A DNA stretch of 64,000 nucleotides from Variovorax sp. MHTC-1 (lineage in GTDB: Bacteria; Pseudomonadota; Gammaproteobacteria; Burkholderiales; Burkholderiaceae_C). Location of the stretch: the NCBI RefSeq assembly GCF_003984645.1, contig NZ_RWKI01000007.1, positions 124,001 through 188,000 on the forward strand. The letters are read 5' to 3'. Below the pieces are notes generated by a model that saw nothing but the letters and a program-made list of their open reading frames with translations, was not told the origin of the DNA and ran no database searches. Every line of letters starts with the position of its first letter. Position 1 is the first letter of the stretch. Position numbers and translations under genes: made by a program. Positions 24,534 through 33,119 of this stretch are shown here, piece by piece.

Positions 24534-25525
24534 ATCCTTTCGAATACCACCGCGCCACCGATGCGGCCGATGCGCTGCACTCCATCGGCGGCGTGGACGG
24601 CGCGCGCTTCATCGCCGGCGGCACCAACCTGCTCGACCTCATGAAGGAAGGCGTCGCCCGGCCTGCGCGGCTGGTCGACATCACGCACCTGCCGCTGCGC
24701 GAGGTGCGCGTCACCGAAAGCGGCGGCCTCCACGTCGGCGCGCTGGTGCGCAATGCCGACCTGGCCTGGCATCCCGAGGTGCAGCGCCGCTATCCCTTGT
24801 TGTCGGAGGCACTGCTGGCCGGGGCTTCGCCGCAGCTGCGCAACATGGCGACCGTCGGCGGCAACCTGCTGCAGCGCACGCGCTGCTACTACTTCTACGA
24901 CATCGCCACGCCATGCAACAAGCGCGCCCCGGGCAGCGGCTGCCCGGCGATCGAAGGGCTGAATCGCATCCACGCGATCCTCGGCACGAGCGAGCAGTGC
25001 GTTGCCGTGCATCCTTCGGACATGTGCGTCGCGCTGGCGGCGCTCGAGGCGGTGGTTCACGTGCAGGGTCCACAGGGCGAACGATCCATTGCCATGGCCG
25101 ACTTCCATCGGCTGCCGGGCGATGCGCCGGAGCGCGACACCACGCTGGCTGCGGACGAACTGGTCACGGCGATCGAGCTGCCGACCCAGCCCTTCGCTCG
25201 CCATTCCTGCTATCTCAAGCTGCGCGACCGGCGTTCCTACGCCTTCGCGCTGGTGTCCGCGGCCTGTGCACTCGACATCGCGCAAGGGCGCATCCGGTCG
25301 GCGCGCATCGCGCTCGGCGGCGTGGCCCACAAGCCATGGCGCCGGCCCGGGGCCGAGGCGCTGCTGGCCGGCCAGCTGCCGGCCGTCGCTGCATTCGAGG
25401 CGGCAGCCGCCGTTCTGGTGGAGGGTGCGCGAGCGCTGGAGCACAACGGCTTCAAGATCGAACTGGCGCGCCGGACCGTCGTGCGTGCGCTGATGCAGGC
25501 GGCCGGAATGGAGGCAGCTGCGTGA
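24530..25525 (+). CDS. paoB: aldehyde oxidoreductase, FAD subunit with extra [4Fe-4S] segment
   Basis: A 331-residue FAD-binding subunit with the flavin motifs FIAGGTNLLDLMKEG and TVGGNLLQRTRC. Four cysteines (119, 129, 138 and 157) lie in the insertion CYYFYDIATPCNKRAPGSGC and beyond. That insertion marks the PaoB/hydroxybenzoyl-CoA reductase branch that binds an additional [4Fe-4S] cluster. The CODH-type FAD C-terminal domain follows. It overlaps both neighbours by 4 bases, so the three subunits are translationally coupled. Confidence 0.9.
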   Translation: MNPFEYHRATDAADALHSIGGVDGARFIAGGTNLLDLMKEGVARPARLVDITHLPLREVRVTESGGLHVGALVRNADLAWHPEVQRRYPLLSEALLAGASPQLRNMATVGGNLLQRTRCYYFYDIATPCNKRAPGSGCPAIEGLNRIHAILGTSEQCVAVHPSDMCVALAALEAVVHVQGPQGERSIAMADFHRLPGDAPERDTTLAADELVTAIELPTQPFARHSCYLKLRDRRSYAFALVSAACALDIAQGRIRSARIALGGVAHKPWRRPGAEALLAGQLPAVAAFEAAAAVLVEGARALEHNGFKIELARRTVVRALMQAAGMEAAA

Positions 25526-27768
25526 CGGCGCAACCCGGATTGCCCTTCGGGGCGCCGGCGGCGCGCGTCGACGCGCGGGCCAAGGTGACGGGTGCGGCCC
25601 GCTATGCAGCCGAGCATCCTGCCGAGGGCCTGCTCTACGGCGTGGTGGTGCCGAGCCCCATTGCGCGCGGCCGCATCCGCTCCATCGACAGCCGCGCGGC
25701 GCGCGCCGTGCCGGGCGTGGTGGAGGTGCTGACCCACGAGAACCGGCCGCCCATGGCCCGCTTCGACCTGCTGCACAAGGACATGGATGCGCCCGGCGGC
25801 TCGCCGTTCCGGCCGCTGCACGATGCGCAGATCCATTCCGACGCGCAGCCGGTGGCGCTGGTCGTGGCGGTGAGCTTCGAGGCCGCGCGCCATGCGGCCC
25901 GGCTGGTCGAGGTGCACTGCACCGCCGAGCGGCCGCGCAGCGACATGCAGCGGCTGGCGATCGAGGCGCGCAAGCCGAGCCGGCTCAAGTTCGGCTACCA
26001 GGTCCCGCCCAAGGTGCGCGGCGAACCGGAGGACGCGTGGGACGAAGCGCCCGTCAAGATCGAGGCGCGCTATCGCTCGCCCGCCGAGTTCCACAACCCG
26101 ATCGAAATGCATGCCAGCACCGCCATCTGGGAAGGCGAGGGACAGCTCACGATCTACGACAAGACGCAGGGTGCGCAGAACAGCCGCGCCTATCTGGCGC
26201 GCGTGCTGAAGCTGCGCAAGCGCGATGTGCGCGTGCTGTGCCCCTTCGTCGGCGGGGCCTTCGGGGCGGGGCTGCGGCCCGGCTACCAGCTGGTGCTGGC
26301 CTCGATGGCGGCGTTGAAGCTCCGGCGCGCGGTGCGCGTGGTGCTCACGCGCCAGCAGATGTTCAGCTTCGGCCATCGGCCCGAGACCCTGCAGACGCTG
26401 AAGCTGGCCTGCGATACCGAAGGGCGCCTGCGCTCCGTGGTGCACGAGGCGGTGTCGGAGACTTCGCGCAAGGAAGACTATGTCGAGAACATCGTGAGCT
26501 GGACGGGCCTGCTCTACAACACGCCGAACCTGCGGCTGGCCCATCGCGTGGTCGAGCTCGACCGCTTCACGCCGACCGACATGCGCGCGCCCGGCGCGGC
26601 GCAGGGGGTCTATGCGCTCGAAAGCGCGATGGACGAATTGGCGCAGGCCGTGGGCCTGGACCCGCTGGCCTTGCGCCTGCGCAACTACGCCGAGACCGAG
26701 CCCGGAAGCGGCAAGCCCTTCTCGAGCAAGGCCCTGCGCGAATGCTATGCGCGCGGCGCGCAACGCTTCGGCTGGTCGCGGCGAGAGCCCGAGCCGCGCT
26801 CGATGCGCGATGGCCGCACGCTGATCGGCTGGGGCATGGCCACCGGCGTGTGGGAGGCGACGCAGATCCACGGCGCCGCACGCGCGGTGCTGCGGGTCGA
26901 CGGCACGCTGGAAGTCGGCAGCGCCACCACCGACATCGGCACGGGCACCGGCACCGTCATGTCGCAGATCGCCGCGGCGACCTTGGGCCTGCCGCTTGCC
27001 AAGGTGGACTTCAGCCTCGGCGATTCGCGCCTGCCGATGGCGCCGGTGCAGGGCGGCTCCTTCACCGTGGCCAGCATCGGCACGGCGGTGCAGGCCGCCT
27101 GCCTCAAGATCGCGGCCAAGCTGCTGCTCATGGCGCGTGCCCAAGGCGATACGCCGCTGCGCCAGCCGCGATTGAAGGATGTCGAATTCGTCAACGGCCT
27201 GGTGCGGCTGCGTGCGGATCCCTCGCGCTCCATCAGCCTGCGGGAGTTGATGCAGCGGGCCGGCGCGGCCGAGATCGAGGGCAAGAGCCTCGCGCTGCCC
27301 AATCTCATGAAGCAGCGCAAGTACGCGCGGGCCACGCATTCGGCGGTGTTCGCCGAGGTGCGCGTGGACGAAGACTTGGGGCTGGTGCACGTCACGCGCG
27401 TCGTCAGCACCGTCGCGGCCGGGCGCATCGTCAATCCGAGAACCGCCACCAGCCAGATCGAGGGCGGCGTGGTCTGGGGCATCGGCATGGCGCTGCACGA
27501 GGAGGGCCTCGTCGACCACCGCCTGGGCCGCGTGATGAACCACAACCTGGCCGAATACCACCTGGCCGCCAATGCCGACGTCGGGGAGATCGAGGTGATC
27601 TTCGTCGACGAGCGCGACGAGGTCGTCAATCCGCTCGGCGTCAAGGGGGTAGGGGAGATCGGCATCGTGGGTGTCGCGGCGGCCGTGGGCAACGCGATCT
27701 TCCATGCGACGGGGCGCCGCGTGCACAGCCTGCCGATCACGCTCGACAAGGTGCTGGGCCTGGATTGA
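25522..27768 (+). CDS. paoC: aldehyde oxidoreductase, molybdopterin-binding catalytic subunit
   Basis: A 748-residue molybdenum subunit using molybdopterin cytosine dinucleotide. The GTG start at 25522 is fixed by the 4-base overlap with the FAD subunit stop and by the expected ARVDARAKVTGAARYAAE opening. Seen are EFHNPIEMHASTAIWE, the loop FVGGAFGAGLRPGYQ, DMRAPGAAQGVYALESAMDELA and the catalytic Glu712 in GVGEIGIVG. PaoABC-type enzymes oxidise aromatic and other aldehydes to acids; the natural substrate here is unknown. No insertion chaperone (PaoD) gene lies next to it. Confidence 0.9.
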   Translation: MTAQPGLPFGAPAARVDARAKVTGAARYAAEHPAEGLLYGVVVPSPIARGRIRSIDSRAARAVPGVVEVLTHENRPPMARFDLLHKDMDAPGGSPFRPLHDAQIHSDAQPVALVVAVSFEAARHAARLVEVHCTAERPRSDMQRLAIEARKPSRLKFGYQVPPKVRGEPEDAWDEAPVKIEARYRSPAEFHNPIEMHASTAIWEGEGQLTIYDKTQGAQNSRAYLARVLKLRKRDVRVLCPFVGGAFGAGLRPGYQLVLASMAALKLRRAVRVVLTRQQMFSFGHRPETLQTLKLACDTEGRLRSVVHEAVSETSRKEDYVENIVSWTGLLYNTPNLRLAHRVVELDRFTPTDMRAPGAAQGVYALESAMDELAQAVGLDPLALRLRNYAETEPGSGKPFSSKALRECYARGAQRFGWSRREPEPRSMRDGRTLIGWGMATGVWEATQIHGAARAVLRVDGTLEVGSATTDIGTGTGTVMSQIAAATLGLPLAKVDFSLGDSRLPMAPVQGGSFTVASIGTAVQAACLKIAAKLLLMARAQGDTPLRQPRLKDVEFVNGLVRLRADPSRSISLRELMQRAGAAEIEGKSLALPNLMKQRKYARATHSAVFAEVRVDEDLGLVHVTRVVSTVAAGRIVNPRTATSQIEGGVVWGIGMALHEEGLVDHRLGRVMNHNLAEYHLAANADVGEIEVIFVDERDEVVNPLGVKGVGEIGIVGVAAAVGNAIFHATGRRVHSLPITLDKVLGLD

Positions 27769-27810
27769 CGGTGCGGAGGCGCGTCGGCGCCGATCTTGCA
27801 GAATGCGGCG

Positions 27811-29502
27811 ATGCCCCACAGCGTCTCCTTGATCAACACCCTTGCGGCCGGCCTCGGCCTGGCGCTCGTACTCGGCTTTCTGGCGGCGCGGCTTCGGCTG
27901 CCGGCGCTGGTGGGCTACCTGCTCGCGGGCGTGATCCTCGGCCCCTTCACGCCGGGCTTCGTGGCGGATGCGGAGATCGCCGCGCAGCTGGCCGAGATCG
28001 GCGTGATGCTGCTGATGTTCGGCGTCGGCCTGCATTTCTCGCTCGACGATCTGCTTGCGGTGCGCAAGATCGCATTGCCCGGCGCGATCGTGCAGATGGT
28101 CGTGGCCACGCTGCTCGGCGGCGCACTGGCCACGTGGTGGGGCTGGAGCATCGGCGGCGCACTGGTGTTCGGGCTCGCCTTGTCGGTGGCGAGCACGGTG
28201 GTGCTGCTGCGCGCGCTCGAAAGCCTGGGGCTTCTGGATTCCTTCACCGGCCGCATCGCGGTCGGCTGGCTGGTGGTGGAAGACCTGGCGATGGTGCTGG
28301 TGCTCGTGCTGCTGCCGCCGCTGGCGGGCGTAATGGGCGGCACGGCGGCGCACGCCGACGCGGCGCCGGTCTGGCAGACGCTGGGCCTCACGCTGCTGCA
28401 AGTGGGCGGCTTCGTGCTCTTGATGCTGGTGGTGGGCCGGCGCGTGTTCCCGTGGATCCTGTGGCAGATCACGCGCACCGGCTCGCGCGAGCTCTTCACG
28501 CTGTGCGTGGTGGCGGCTGCGGTCAGCATCGCTTTCGCATCGGCGGCGCTATTCGGCGTGTCCTTCGCGCTCGGCGCCTTCTTTGCCGGCATGGTGATGC
28601 GCGAGTCCGAGTTCAGCCATCGGGCCGCCCAGGAATCGCTGCCGCTGCGCGACGCCTTCGCCGTGCTGTTCTTCGTCTCGGTCGGCATGCTGTTCAATCC
28701 GGCCGTGCTGATCGAACGCCCGCTGCAGGTGCTCGCCGTGGTGGGGGTGATCGTGGTGGGCAAGTCCGTGGCGGCCTGCGTCCTGGTGCTGCTGTTCCGT
28801 TATCCGCTGAGCACGGCGCTCACCGTGAGCGCGAGCCTGGCGCAGATCGGCGAGTTCTCGTTCATCCTGGCCGCGCTGGGCGTCTCGCTCGGACTGCTGT
28901 CGGCCGAGGGCCAGAGCCTGCTGCTGGCCGGCGCGCTGATTTCCATCGCCACCAACCCGTTGTGGTTCAGCCTGATCGGGCCGCTGCAGAAATGGCTGTA
29001 TGCGCGTTCCTCCATTGCGCGCAGCCTGTCGCTGCGCGACGACCCGCTGGCCGAGCTGCCCGTGAGCACCGAGGCGAGGTACCTGTCGCGGCAGGTGGTG
29101 CTGGTCGGCTACGGCCGGGTGGGGCGGCGCATCGCCGCTGAGCTGGCGGCCCACGATGTTGCCTTCGTGGTGGCGGAGCAGAACCGCGAGCTGGTGGAGA
29201 AGCTGCGCGCCGAGGGGATGGCGGCTGTCTGGGGCGATGCGGCCGACCCTGCGGTGCTGATCCAGGCGCATGTGGCGCGGGCCAGCGTGCTCGTCGTCGC
29301 CGTCGCCGATGCGATGAACGTGCGGCAGATGATCGAGACCGCACGCACGCTCAATCCTGCGATCGAGACCGTGATCCGCAGCCATAACGAGGACGAGGCG
29401 CGCCTGCTCGCGCAGGAAGTGGAAGCCACCGTGTTTCTGGGCGAGCACGAGCTGGCGCAGTCGATGGCGCGCGCAGTGCTCAGTCGCGCCGCGCCGGCCT
29501 GA
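27811..29502 (+). CDS. ybaL: Kef-type cation/proton antiporter (YbaL-like)
   Basis: A 563-residue CPA2-family antiporter: about 12 hydrophobic segments in the first 390 residues, including LPALVGYLLAGVILGPFTPGF and the GFLAARLRLP opening, then a cytosolic RCK_N (TrkA-N) domain beginning RQVVLVGYGRVGRRIAAEL with its nucleotide-binding glycines. Length and order match E. coli YbaL (558 residues). It exchanges K+ or Na+ for protons in the inner membrane and is gated by nucleotide binding. It is 42 bases behind the oxidoreductase operon and may be partly co-transcribed. Confidence 0.9.
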   Translation: MPHSVSLINTLAAGLGLALVLGFLAARLRLPALVGYLLAGVILGPFTPGFVADAEIAAQLAEIGVMLLMFGVGLHFSLDDLLAVRKIALPGAIVQMVVATLLGGALATWWGWSIGGALVFGLALSVASTVVLLRALESLGLLDSFTGRIAVGWLVVEDLAMVLVLVLLPPLAGVMGGTAAHADAAPVWQTLGLTLLQVGGFVLLMLVVGRRVFPWILWQITRTGSRELFTLCVVAAAVSIAFASAALFGVSFALGAFFAGMVMRESEFSHRAAQESLPLRDAFAVLFFVSVGMLFNPAVLIERPLQVLAVVGVIVVGKSVAACVLVLLFRYPLSTALTVSASLAQIGEFSFILAALGVSLGLLSAEGQSLLLAGALISIATNPLWFSLIGPLQKWLYARSSIARSLSLRDDPLAELPVSTEARYLSRQVVLVGYGRVGRRIAAELAAHDVAFVVAEQNRELVEKLRAEGMAAVWGDAADPAVLIQAHVARASVLVVAVADAMNVRQMIETARTLNPAIETVIRSHNEDEARLLAQEVEATVFLGEHELAQSMARAVLSRAAPA

Positions 29503-29508
29503 GGCCCT

Positions 29509-29913
29509 TCAGAGATCTTCGATCACCAGCCTGCAGTAGCGCTCGGCGATCGAATAGGGCACCGTGCGCACCACTTCCATCAAGCGCTCGGCCGCGGCCC
29601 TGTTCTCGGTCTTCACCAGAAGGCCTGTATGGCCGTCGCGCGCGAGCTTGGTGTAGGCACGCACGGTGGCGCCGTCGGTGCCGGCCGAGGGCAGCGGATT
29701 GTCCGCATCCCTGACCGTGGGCGAGATTTGGGCCAGCAGGGTCTTGGGAGGGATCAGGTAGACCTCGTCGCCGCTGAAGCCGTTGTCGATCAACTGGTGC
29801 CCGACGCGGCTGGCGTCCTCGGCATTCGGAAACATCACCATGGAATGGCCGGTGGGATAGAAGGCGCCCCCGAAGGCGGCGACCATGTGGGGGTCGAGGG
29901 TGAAATGCTTCAT
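29509..29913 (-). CDS. hypothetical protein
   Basis: A 134-residue soluble protein with no recognised family. It starts MKHFTLDPHMVAAFGGAFYPTGHSM and contains a repeated alpha-beta pattern: VMFPNAEDASRVGHQLIDNGFSGDEVYLIPP, then GLLVKTENRAAAERLMEVVRT. Both parts look like a strand followed by a helix that tracks an index, as in small ferredoxin-like folds. A GAGGAGAAATG ribosome site is good. It converges on ybaL with a 6-base gap. It is the first of a run of unrecognised genes. Confidence 0.7.
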   Translation of the reverse strand: MKHFTLDPHMVAAFGGAFYPTGHSMVMFPNAEDASRVGHQLIDNGFSGDEVYLIPPKTLLAQISPTVRDADNPLPSAGTDGATVRAYTKLARDGHTGLLVKTENRAAAERLMEVVRTVPYSIAERYCRLVIEDL

Positions 29914-30157
29914 TTCTCCTCCTTGTCACGGCGGTGTTGTTGAAGGTGCATTCAGCTTAGACATGGCCGCACTCGGGCGCTGTAGGAAAAGCTTGCTAGG
30001 TGCAAATTACCCACATTCAGCCTATTGGAGGTATTCGAGACTCGCCATTCCAATTACTGTTCGACACATTTGAGACGAAACGTGATATTTTGGCTAGGAG
30101 TTGTAACGCGCGTTGAATAGGATCGACGAGTTCACTCGATGACCGTTGCCTAAGCAC

Positions 30158-30376
30158 ATGTCGCAATTGCGAAATATCGCGCTCACCGTACACGAACTCG
30201 AAGAGGGCGAGTTCTATTGGGTATTGATGGAGGGCACCGACTACGCCATGGAAGATGCCCTTCCATACCTGCCTCTCGAGGCCGCGAGCGATCCGCAAAC
30301 GACCTATGCCAATGCATTGGTGGCAGGGATCGCGGCGATAAGGAAATTGTTCGGCAAGGACGGGCCGCTCGCCTGA
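30158..30376 (+). CDS. hypothetical protein
   Basis: A 72-residue acidic protein (MSQLRNIALTVHELEEGEFYWVLMEGTD, then a helix ANALVAGIAAIRKLFG). No signal, membrane segment or known motif is seen. The ATG at 30158 was preferred to a TTG 12 bases upstream; neither has a strong ribosome site. The 244 bases upstream, back to the divergent gene, are clearly more AT-rich than the rest of the window and must hold the promoters for both genes. Confidence 0.6.
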   Translation: MSQLRNIALTVHELEEGEFYWVLMEGTDYAMEDALPYLPLEAASDPQTTYANALVAGIAAIRKLFGKDGPLA

Positions 30377-30404
30377 GGCGACGCAGCCGGACGCGGGGGA
30401 AAGC

Positions 30405-30977
30405 ATGCGGAAATTCGGAGCGGCGGTTGCCGCCGTCACTGTCGGTCTGGTGGTCGTCGGCTGGTTCAACCGTCCTGCGACCTCGACCGAATGGGCGGCC
30501 TGGATCCAGACCTTGGGCGTGCTGGCAGCGATCCTGTGGGCGCTCCGGCTGCAAGCCCTCGCCTCGACGCAGAGCCTGCGGCAGGCCGGGCAGGTGGCGG
30601 CGATCTTCGCGACCAATATGCACTGGGTCTTCCGCGAGCTGAACGACGCTTGCGGCAAGCGCAGCTGGCCCGACTACACGGTGCATCGCCGCATCCTCGA
30701 TGAAATCCTGGCGCAGGGCCGCGAAGTGACGCTGCAATTGCTCGATGGGCGCTCGCTCGCGATGGTGAGCAGCTTGCGCGCGATCGCGGTGGAGGCGCTC
30801 GAGATGACCGCGCCGCACACCGAGGGCGGCAACTGGTCTCACCTGCAGCTCTATTTCGACAAGCGCCTGCCCAGCATCGCGGCGTGGCTGTCGGCAACCG
30901 GTCATCCACCCGAGAGCAGTGGGCCGACCGACTATGTGGGGCTTCGCACCTCTTACGGGCAGCTCGGAGGCCGCTGA
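30405..30977 (+). CDS. hypothetical membrane-anchored protein
   Basis: A 190-residue protein with two N-terminal hydrophobic stretches (about residues 5-21 and 30-47) and a cytosolic or periplasmic helical remainder (AIFATNMHWVFRELNDACGKRSWPDYTVHRRILDEIL). It resembles the small single-domain hypothetical membrane proteins common in Burkholderiales, with no named family that I recognise. It lies 28 bases after the 72-residue gene, with GGGGAAAG upstream of the ATG, and probably shares its transcript. Confidence 0.65.
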   Translation: MRKFGAAVAAVTVGLVVVGWFNRPATSTEWAAWIQTLGVLAAILWALRLQALASTQSLRQAGQVAAIFATNMHWVFRELNDACGKRSWPDYTVHRRILDEILAQGREVTLQLLDGRSLAMVSSLRAIAVEALEMTAPHTEGGNWSHLQLYFDKRLPSIAAWLSATGHPPESSGPTDYVGLRTSYGQLGGR

Positions 30978-30999
30978 AGTAGAAAGAAGTGCCGTCCGC

Positions 31000-31257
31000 T
31001 CAGGACGTGACCTGCTCGCTCATCGAAGGCCACCAACGGCGCCACCACGGCCGCTTCGGTTCGGGCGCGGCGGCCGCGCTGGCCATCAGCTCGGCTGCCA
31101 TCGAAGCGCGCACACGTTCGCGCAAAGCGGTTTCATAGGCGTGCGCGGGCGCTCGAGCGTTGCGATCTCCACGCAATGCCAGGCGCCGCCAGGCATGGGC
31201 GTGTTCAGCGAGCTCCGCATCGCTCAGGTCGTCGGGGTGGGGCAATTGCTGCGTCAT
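31000..31257 (-). CDS. hypothetical protein
   Basis: An 85-residue soluble protein, helical and Ala-rich (LSDAELAEHAHAWRRLALRGDRNARAPAHAYETALRERVRA), ending in a Trp-rich basic patch PKRPWWRRWWPSM that could touch membrane or nucleic acid. No family was recognised. It converges on the preceding gene with a 22-base gap. Confidence 0.65.
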   Translation of the reverse strand: MTQQLPHPDDLSDAELAEHAHAWRRLALRGDRNARAPAHAYETALRERVRASMAAELMASAAAAPEPKRPWWRRWWPSMSEQVTS

Positions 31258-31335
31258 GCTGACGAGATTGTGCCGCGCTCCCGGACGCCCGGCATTCTTT
31301 CAGCGACGTCCAGTGGTCTCCGGCCAACGCTGCAT

Positions 31336-31360
31336 GAAAAAACCGGGCTCATGGCCCGGT
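31336..31360 (-). terminator. intrinsic terminator of the repeat-protein gene
   Basis: Read on the minus strand: seven-pair stem ACCGGGC / GCCCGGT with the loop CATGA, followed by TTTTTT. It is 23 bases downstream of the stop of the gene at 31383-31763 and in its orientation. Confidence 0.9.
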
Positions 31361-31382
31361 CTGTCGTCTCGAGCGCAGCGGA

Positions 31383-31763
31383 TTACAGCGCGAGCTGGTC
31401 GATGCCGCGCGCCGCGGCGCGGGCTTCGGCGCGCACCGTGGCGCGGTCGACGGTGCTCGCGAGCACCGGCGCTGCGCCTTGCGCATAACCTTCCGCGTAC
31501 GGGTTGGCGCTGTGGGCGGCAGCGACGGCTTCGGCACGCACGCCGGCGCGGTCGGTGGAGGCGGTCAAGGCCGGAGCGACGCGCGACGAAACGCCTTCGG
31601 CATAGGGGTTGGCACTGTGGGCGGCCGCGACTGCCTGGGCATTCACTTCGGCGCGGCTATTGGCCGACACCCGCGAGTGCACGCCGTCATAGGTTTCGGC
31701 TTGGGCGCCGGCAGCGGCGAGAAGCGAAAGAGCGGCTGCGGCAATGATCTTCGAGGTCTTCAT
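31383..31763 (-). CDS. secreted repeat protein, hypothetical
   Basis: A 126-residue protein with a clear signal peptide (MKTSKIIAAAALSLLAAAGAQA, cleavage near residue 22). The mature part is built of about three copies of a 35-residue unit. The core AVAAAHSANPYAEG occurs at residues 44-57 and 79-92, each preceded by RAxVxA and followed by (V/Y)xxxxAPxLxAST, and a shortened third unit RATVRAEARAAARG ends the protein. It is periplasmic or secreted, with unknown function. GAAGGAAA precedes the ATG and a strong terminator follows, so it is a free-standing, probably well expressed gene. Confidence 0.8.
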   Translation of the reverse strand: MKTSKIIAAAALSLLAAAGAQAETYDGVHSRVSANSRAEVNAQAVAAAHSANPYAEGVSSRVAPALTASTDRAGVRAEAVAAAHSANPYAEGYAQGAAPVLASTVDRATVRAEARAAARGIDQLAL

Positions 31764-32034
31764 TTCAATTTCCTTCAATGGTTTGGATGATGATTTCGAA
31801 CCGGTCTTGGGTGGGGCGCCGTCCCTTCGGGGGCGGCCACCTCGCTCGGTGCCCTGTTCATCCAGAACAGTGAATGGCTGCTCTGTGGGATGAAGTTTGC
31901 GCCCGAAATCTAAGTAGAAACCCTGCAGAATGGAATTGCGGTGTTTTCGTTCCGGCAACAATCCGGGCACGACACCCGGTCCGGATCGGGCAATGGGACC
32001 CGGAGAAGGCTGCGCGGAAGGACGAAAGAAGGCC
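31764..32034. other. 271-base intergenic region
   Basis: No open frame with a credible start. It should hold the promoter of the minus-strand secreted repeat gene. One GC-rich imperfect hairpin (31811-31842, around GTCCCTTCGGGGGCGG) is visible. I could not assign a promoter hexamer pair with confidence. Confidence 0.4.
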
Positions 32035-32238
32035 TCAGCGCTTGTCGGGTGACTGGCTCGCGGAGACTTTGCGTCCGAGCAGTCGGGTCAGCGCATCCAG
32101 CTCGCGGGCGAGCCGTATCGCTTCTGCGCGCGCGCTTTCGTCACCCTGCTTCATGTGCAGCAGGTGCTGCTCGTAGGCGTCCGAGAGTTGCGTCCATCGC
32201 TCGAAGGATATGTCGATGGGCGTCATCGAATCCTGCAT
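32035..32238 (-). CDS. hypothetical protein
   Basis: A 67-residue soluble helical protein (FERWTQLSDAYEQHLLHMKQGDESARAEAIRLARELDALTRLLGRK). The start at 32238 was chosen because GGAGG lies 5 bases upstream; an in-frame ATG 12 bases earlier would place that site inside the gene. It is likely a short coiled-coil or helical-hairpin protein. No family was recognised. Upstream, 277 bases separate it from the next plus-strand start. Confidence 0.6.
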   Translation of the reverse strand: MQDSMTPIDISFERWTQLSDAYEQHLLHMKQGDESARAEAIRLARELDALTRLLGRKVSASQSPDKR

Positions 32239-32435
32239 GGCTGCCTCCATTTCATAGCGCTCGGGCCATTTCGATGGTTATCTCCTCCTGCTCCCCCGAA
32301 AGACTACACAAAGCGCCGCACCCTTTCCACGGCAGGGGCGCGCATTGCCCCTGTGCATTCGGCACTACTTCATGCTTTTGCCGCTTCGCAACTCGTGAAA
32401 TGGATCACGAAAGAAGTTAACCTGTAAGTACTACA

Positions 32436-32445
32436 TGTAATTACA
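32436..32445. promoter_or_regulatory. AT-rich palindrome TGTAATTACA
   Basis: A perfect 10-base palindrome within the 277-base gap before the gene at 32516, flanked by a second TGTAA at 32423-32427 and by two CTACATG direct repeats (32431-32437 and 32451-32457). The surroundings are much more AT-rich than average, so this is a plausible promoter and operator area. The binding protein is unknown. Confidence 0.4.
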
Positions 32446-32515
32446 ATTCGCTACATGGACATACGCCCCGAGACAAACCACGGTCGGTCTCTTCGCCGTG
32501 CCGGCCTGGCAGCAC

Positions 32516-32737
32516 ATGTCCTATAGCGTGCTCCAGCGCGTGGCCAAGGGTCCGCTGCCGATGGTCTTCACCTCGGCAGAGGACATCGAGGCCCTGCGCA
32601 TCCTGAAGGACGGCGGCTGGGTCAAGGTCTCGTTCTCGGCCCCGCCGGGGCGGCCGGGGACGGCCACCGTGACGGAACTGACCGCTCTGGGCCGTTTTGC
32701 GATGCAGTTCGTGCAACCCGACAAGGACAAGCCATGA
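32516..32737 (+). CDS. hypothetical protein
   Basis: A 73-residue protein starting MSYSVLQRVAKGPLPMVFTSAEDIEALRILKDGGWVKVSF. It looks like a small alpha-beta domain with a C-terminal strand pair (TATVTELTALGRFAMQFV). The ATG at 32516 is preferred; a GTG 18 bases upstream is possible. No family was recognised. Its stop overlaps the next start (ATGA), so the two genes are translated together. Confidence 0.65.
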   Translation: MSYSVLQRVAKGPLPMVFTSAEDIEALRILKDGGWVKVSFSAPPGRPGTATVTELTALGRFAMQFVQPDKDKP

Positions 32738-33102
32738 GAGTCATTGTCTGCATACTGGCCGGCATCTCGGTCTTTGCCGCTTGCGTCGGCGGGTGGTGGT
32801 TCTACTGGCCGATCTGGCAGGTCCAGTCACAGGTGAAGACCAAGCTGCCGGAAAGCCGTTTCGCCGTGTTCTCCGGCGTGACCTACAACAAGAATACGGG
32901 CACGGGCTGCGGCTACGTGCATGCCGACGATCGCAGCGGCCGCTTGTCCGGGCGGACGCATTTCATCCTGTTGCCGGACGGTGACGTGAAGTTCGACCCC
33001 AAGGACCCGATTCGCGGAAACACGCTGGAGCAGCTCGAGAGCCTTCGCAAGCACGCGGACTATCTGGCGCTGGTCTACGACCGTTGCGCGCCGCCGGCCT
33101 GA
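32734..33102 (+). CDS. hypothetical membrane-anchored protein
   Basis: A 122-residue protein with one N-terminal membrane anchor (VIVCILAGISVFAACVGGWWFYW, about residues 3-25). A small extracytoplasmic domain follows (SRFAVFSGVTYNKNTGTGCGYVHADDRSGRLSGRTHFILLPDGDVKFDP) with two cysteines (59 and 118) that could pair. The pattern resembles small Comamonadaceae exported proteins of unknown role. It overlaps the preceding gene by 4 bases. Confidence 0.65.
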   Translation: MRVIVCILAGISVFAACVGGWWFYWPIWQVQSQVKTKLPESRFAVFSGVTYNKNTGTGCGYVHADDRSGRLSGRTHFILLPDGDVKFDPKDPIRGNTLEQLESLRKHADYLALVYDRCAPPA

Positions 33103-33119
33103 GATTTCGCGCAGTCGCC

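Noticed and set aside
25237..28401. A 1,054-codon minus-strand frame antisense to the molybdenum subunit and antiporter genes.
   Set aside because: Composition is dominated by Arg, His, Gln and Ala with no recognisable motif; the plus strand carries clear catalytic residues.
29885..30073. A 62-codon plus-strand frame in the AT-richer gap.
   Set aside because: It overlaps the start and ribosome site of the minus-strand gene at 29913, has no ribosome site of its own and no family-like feature.
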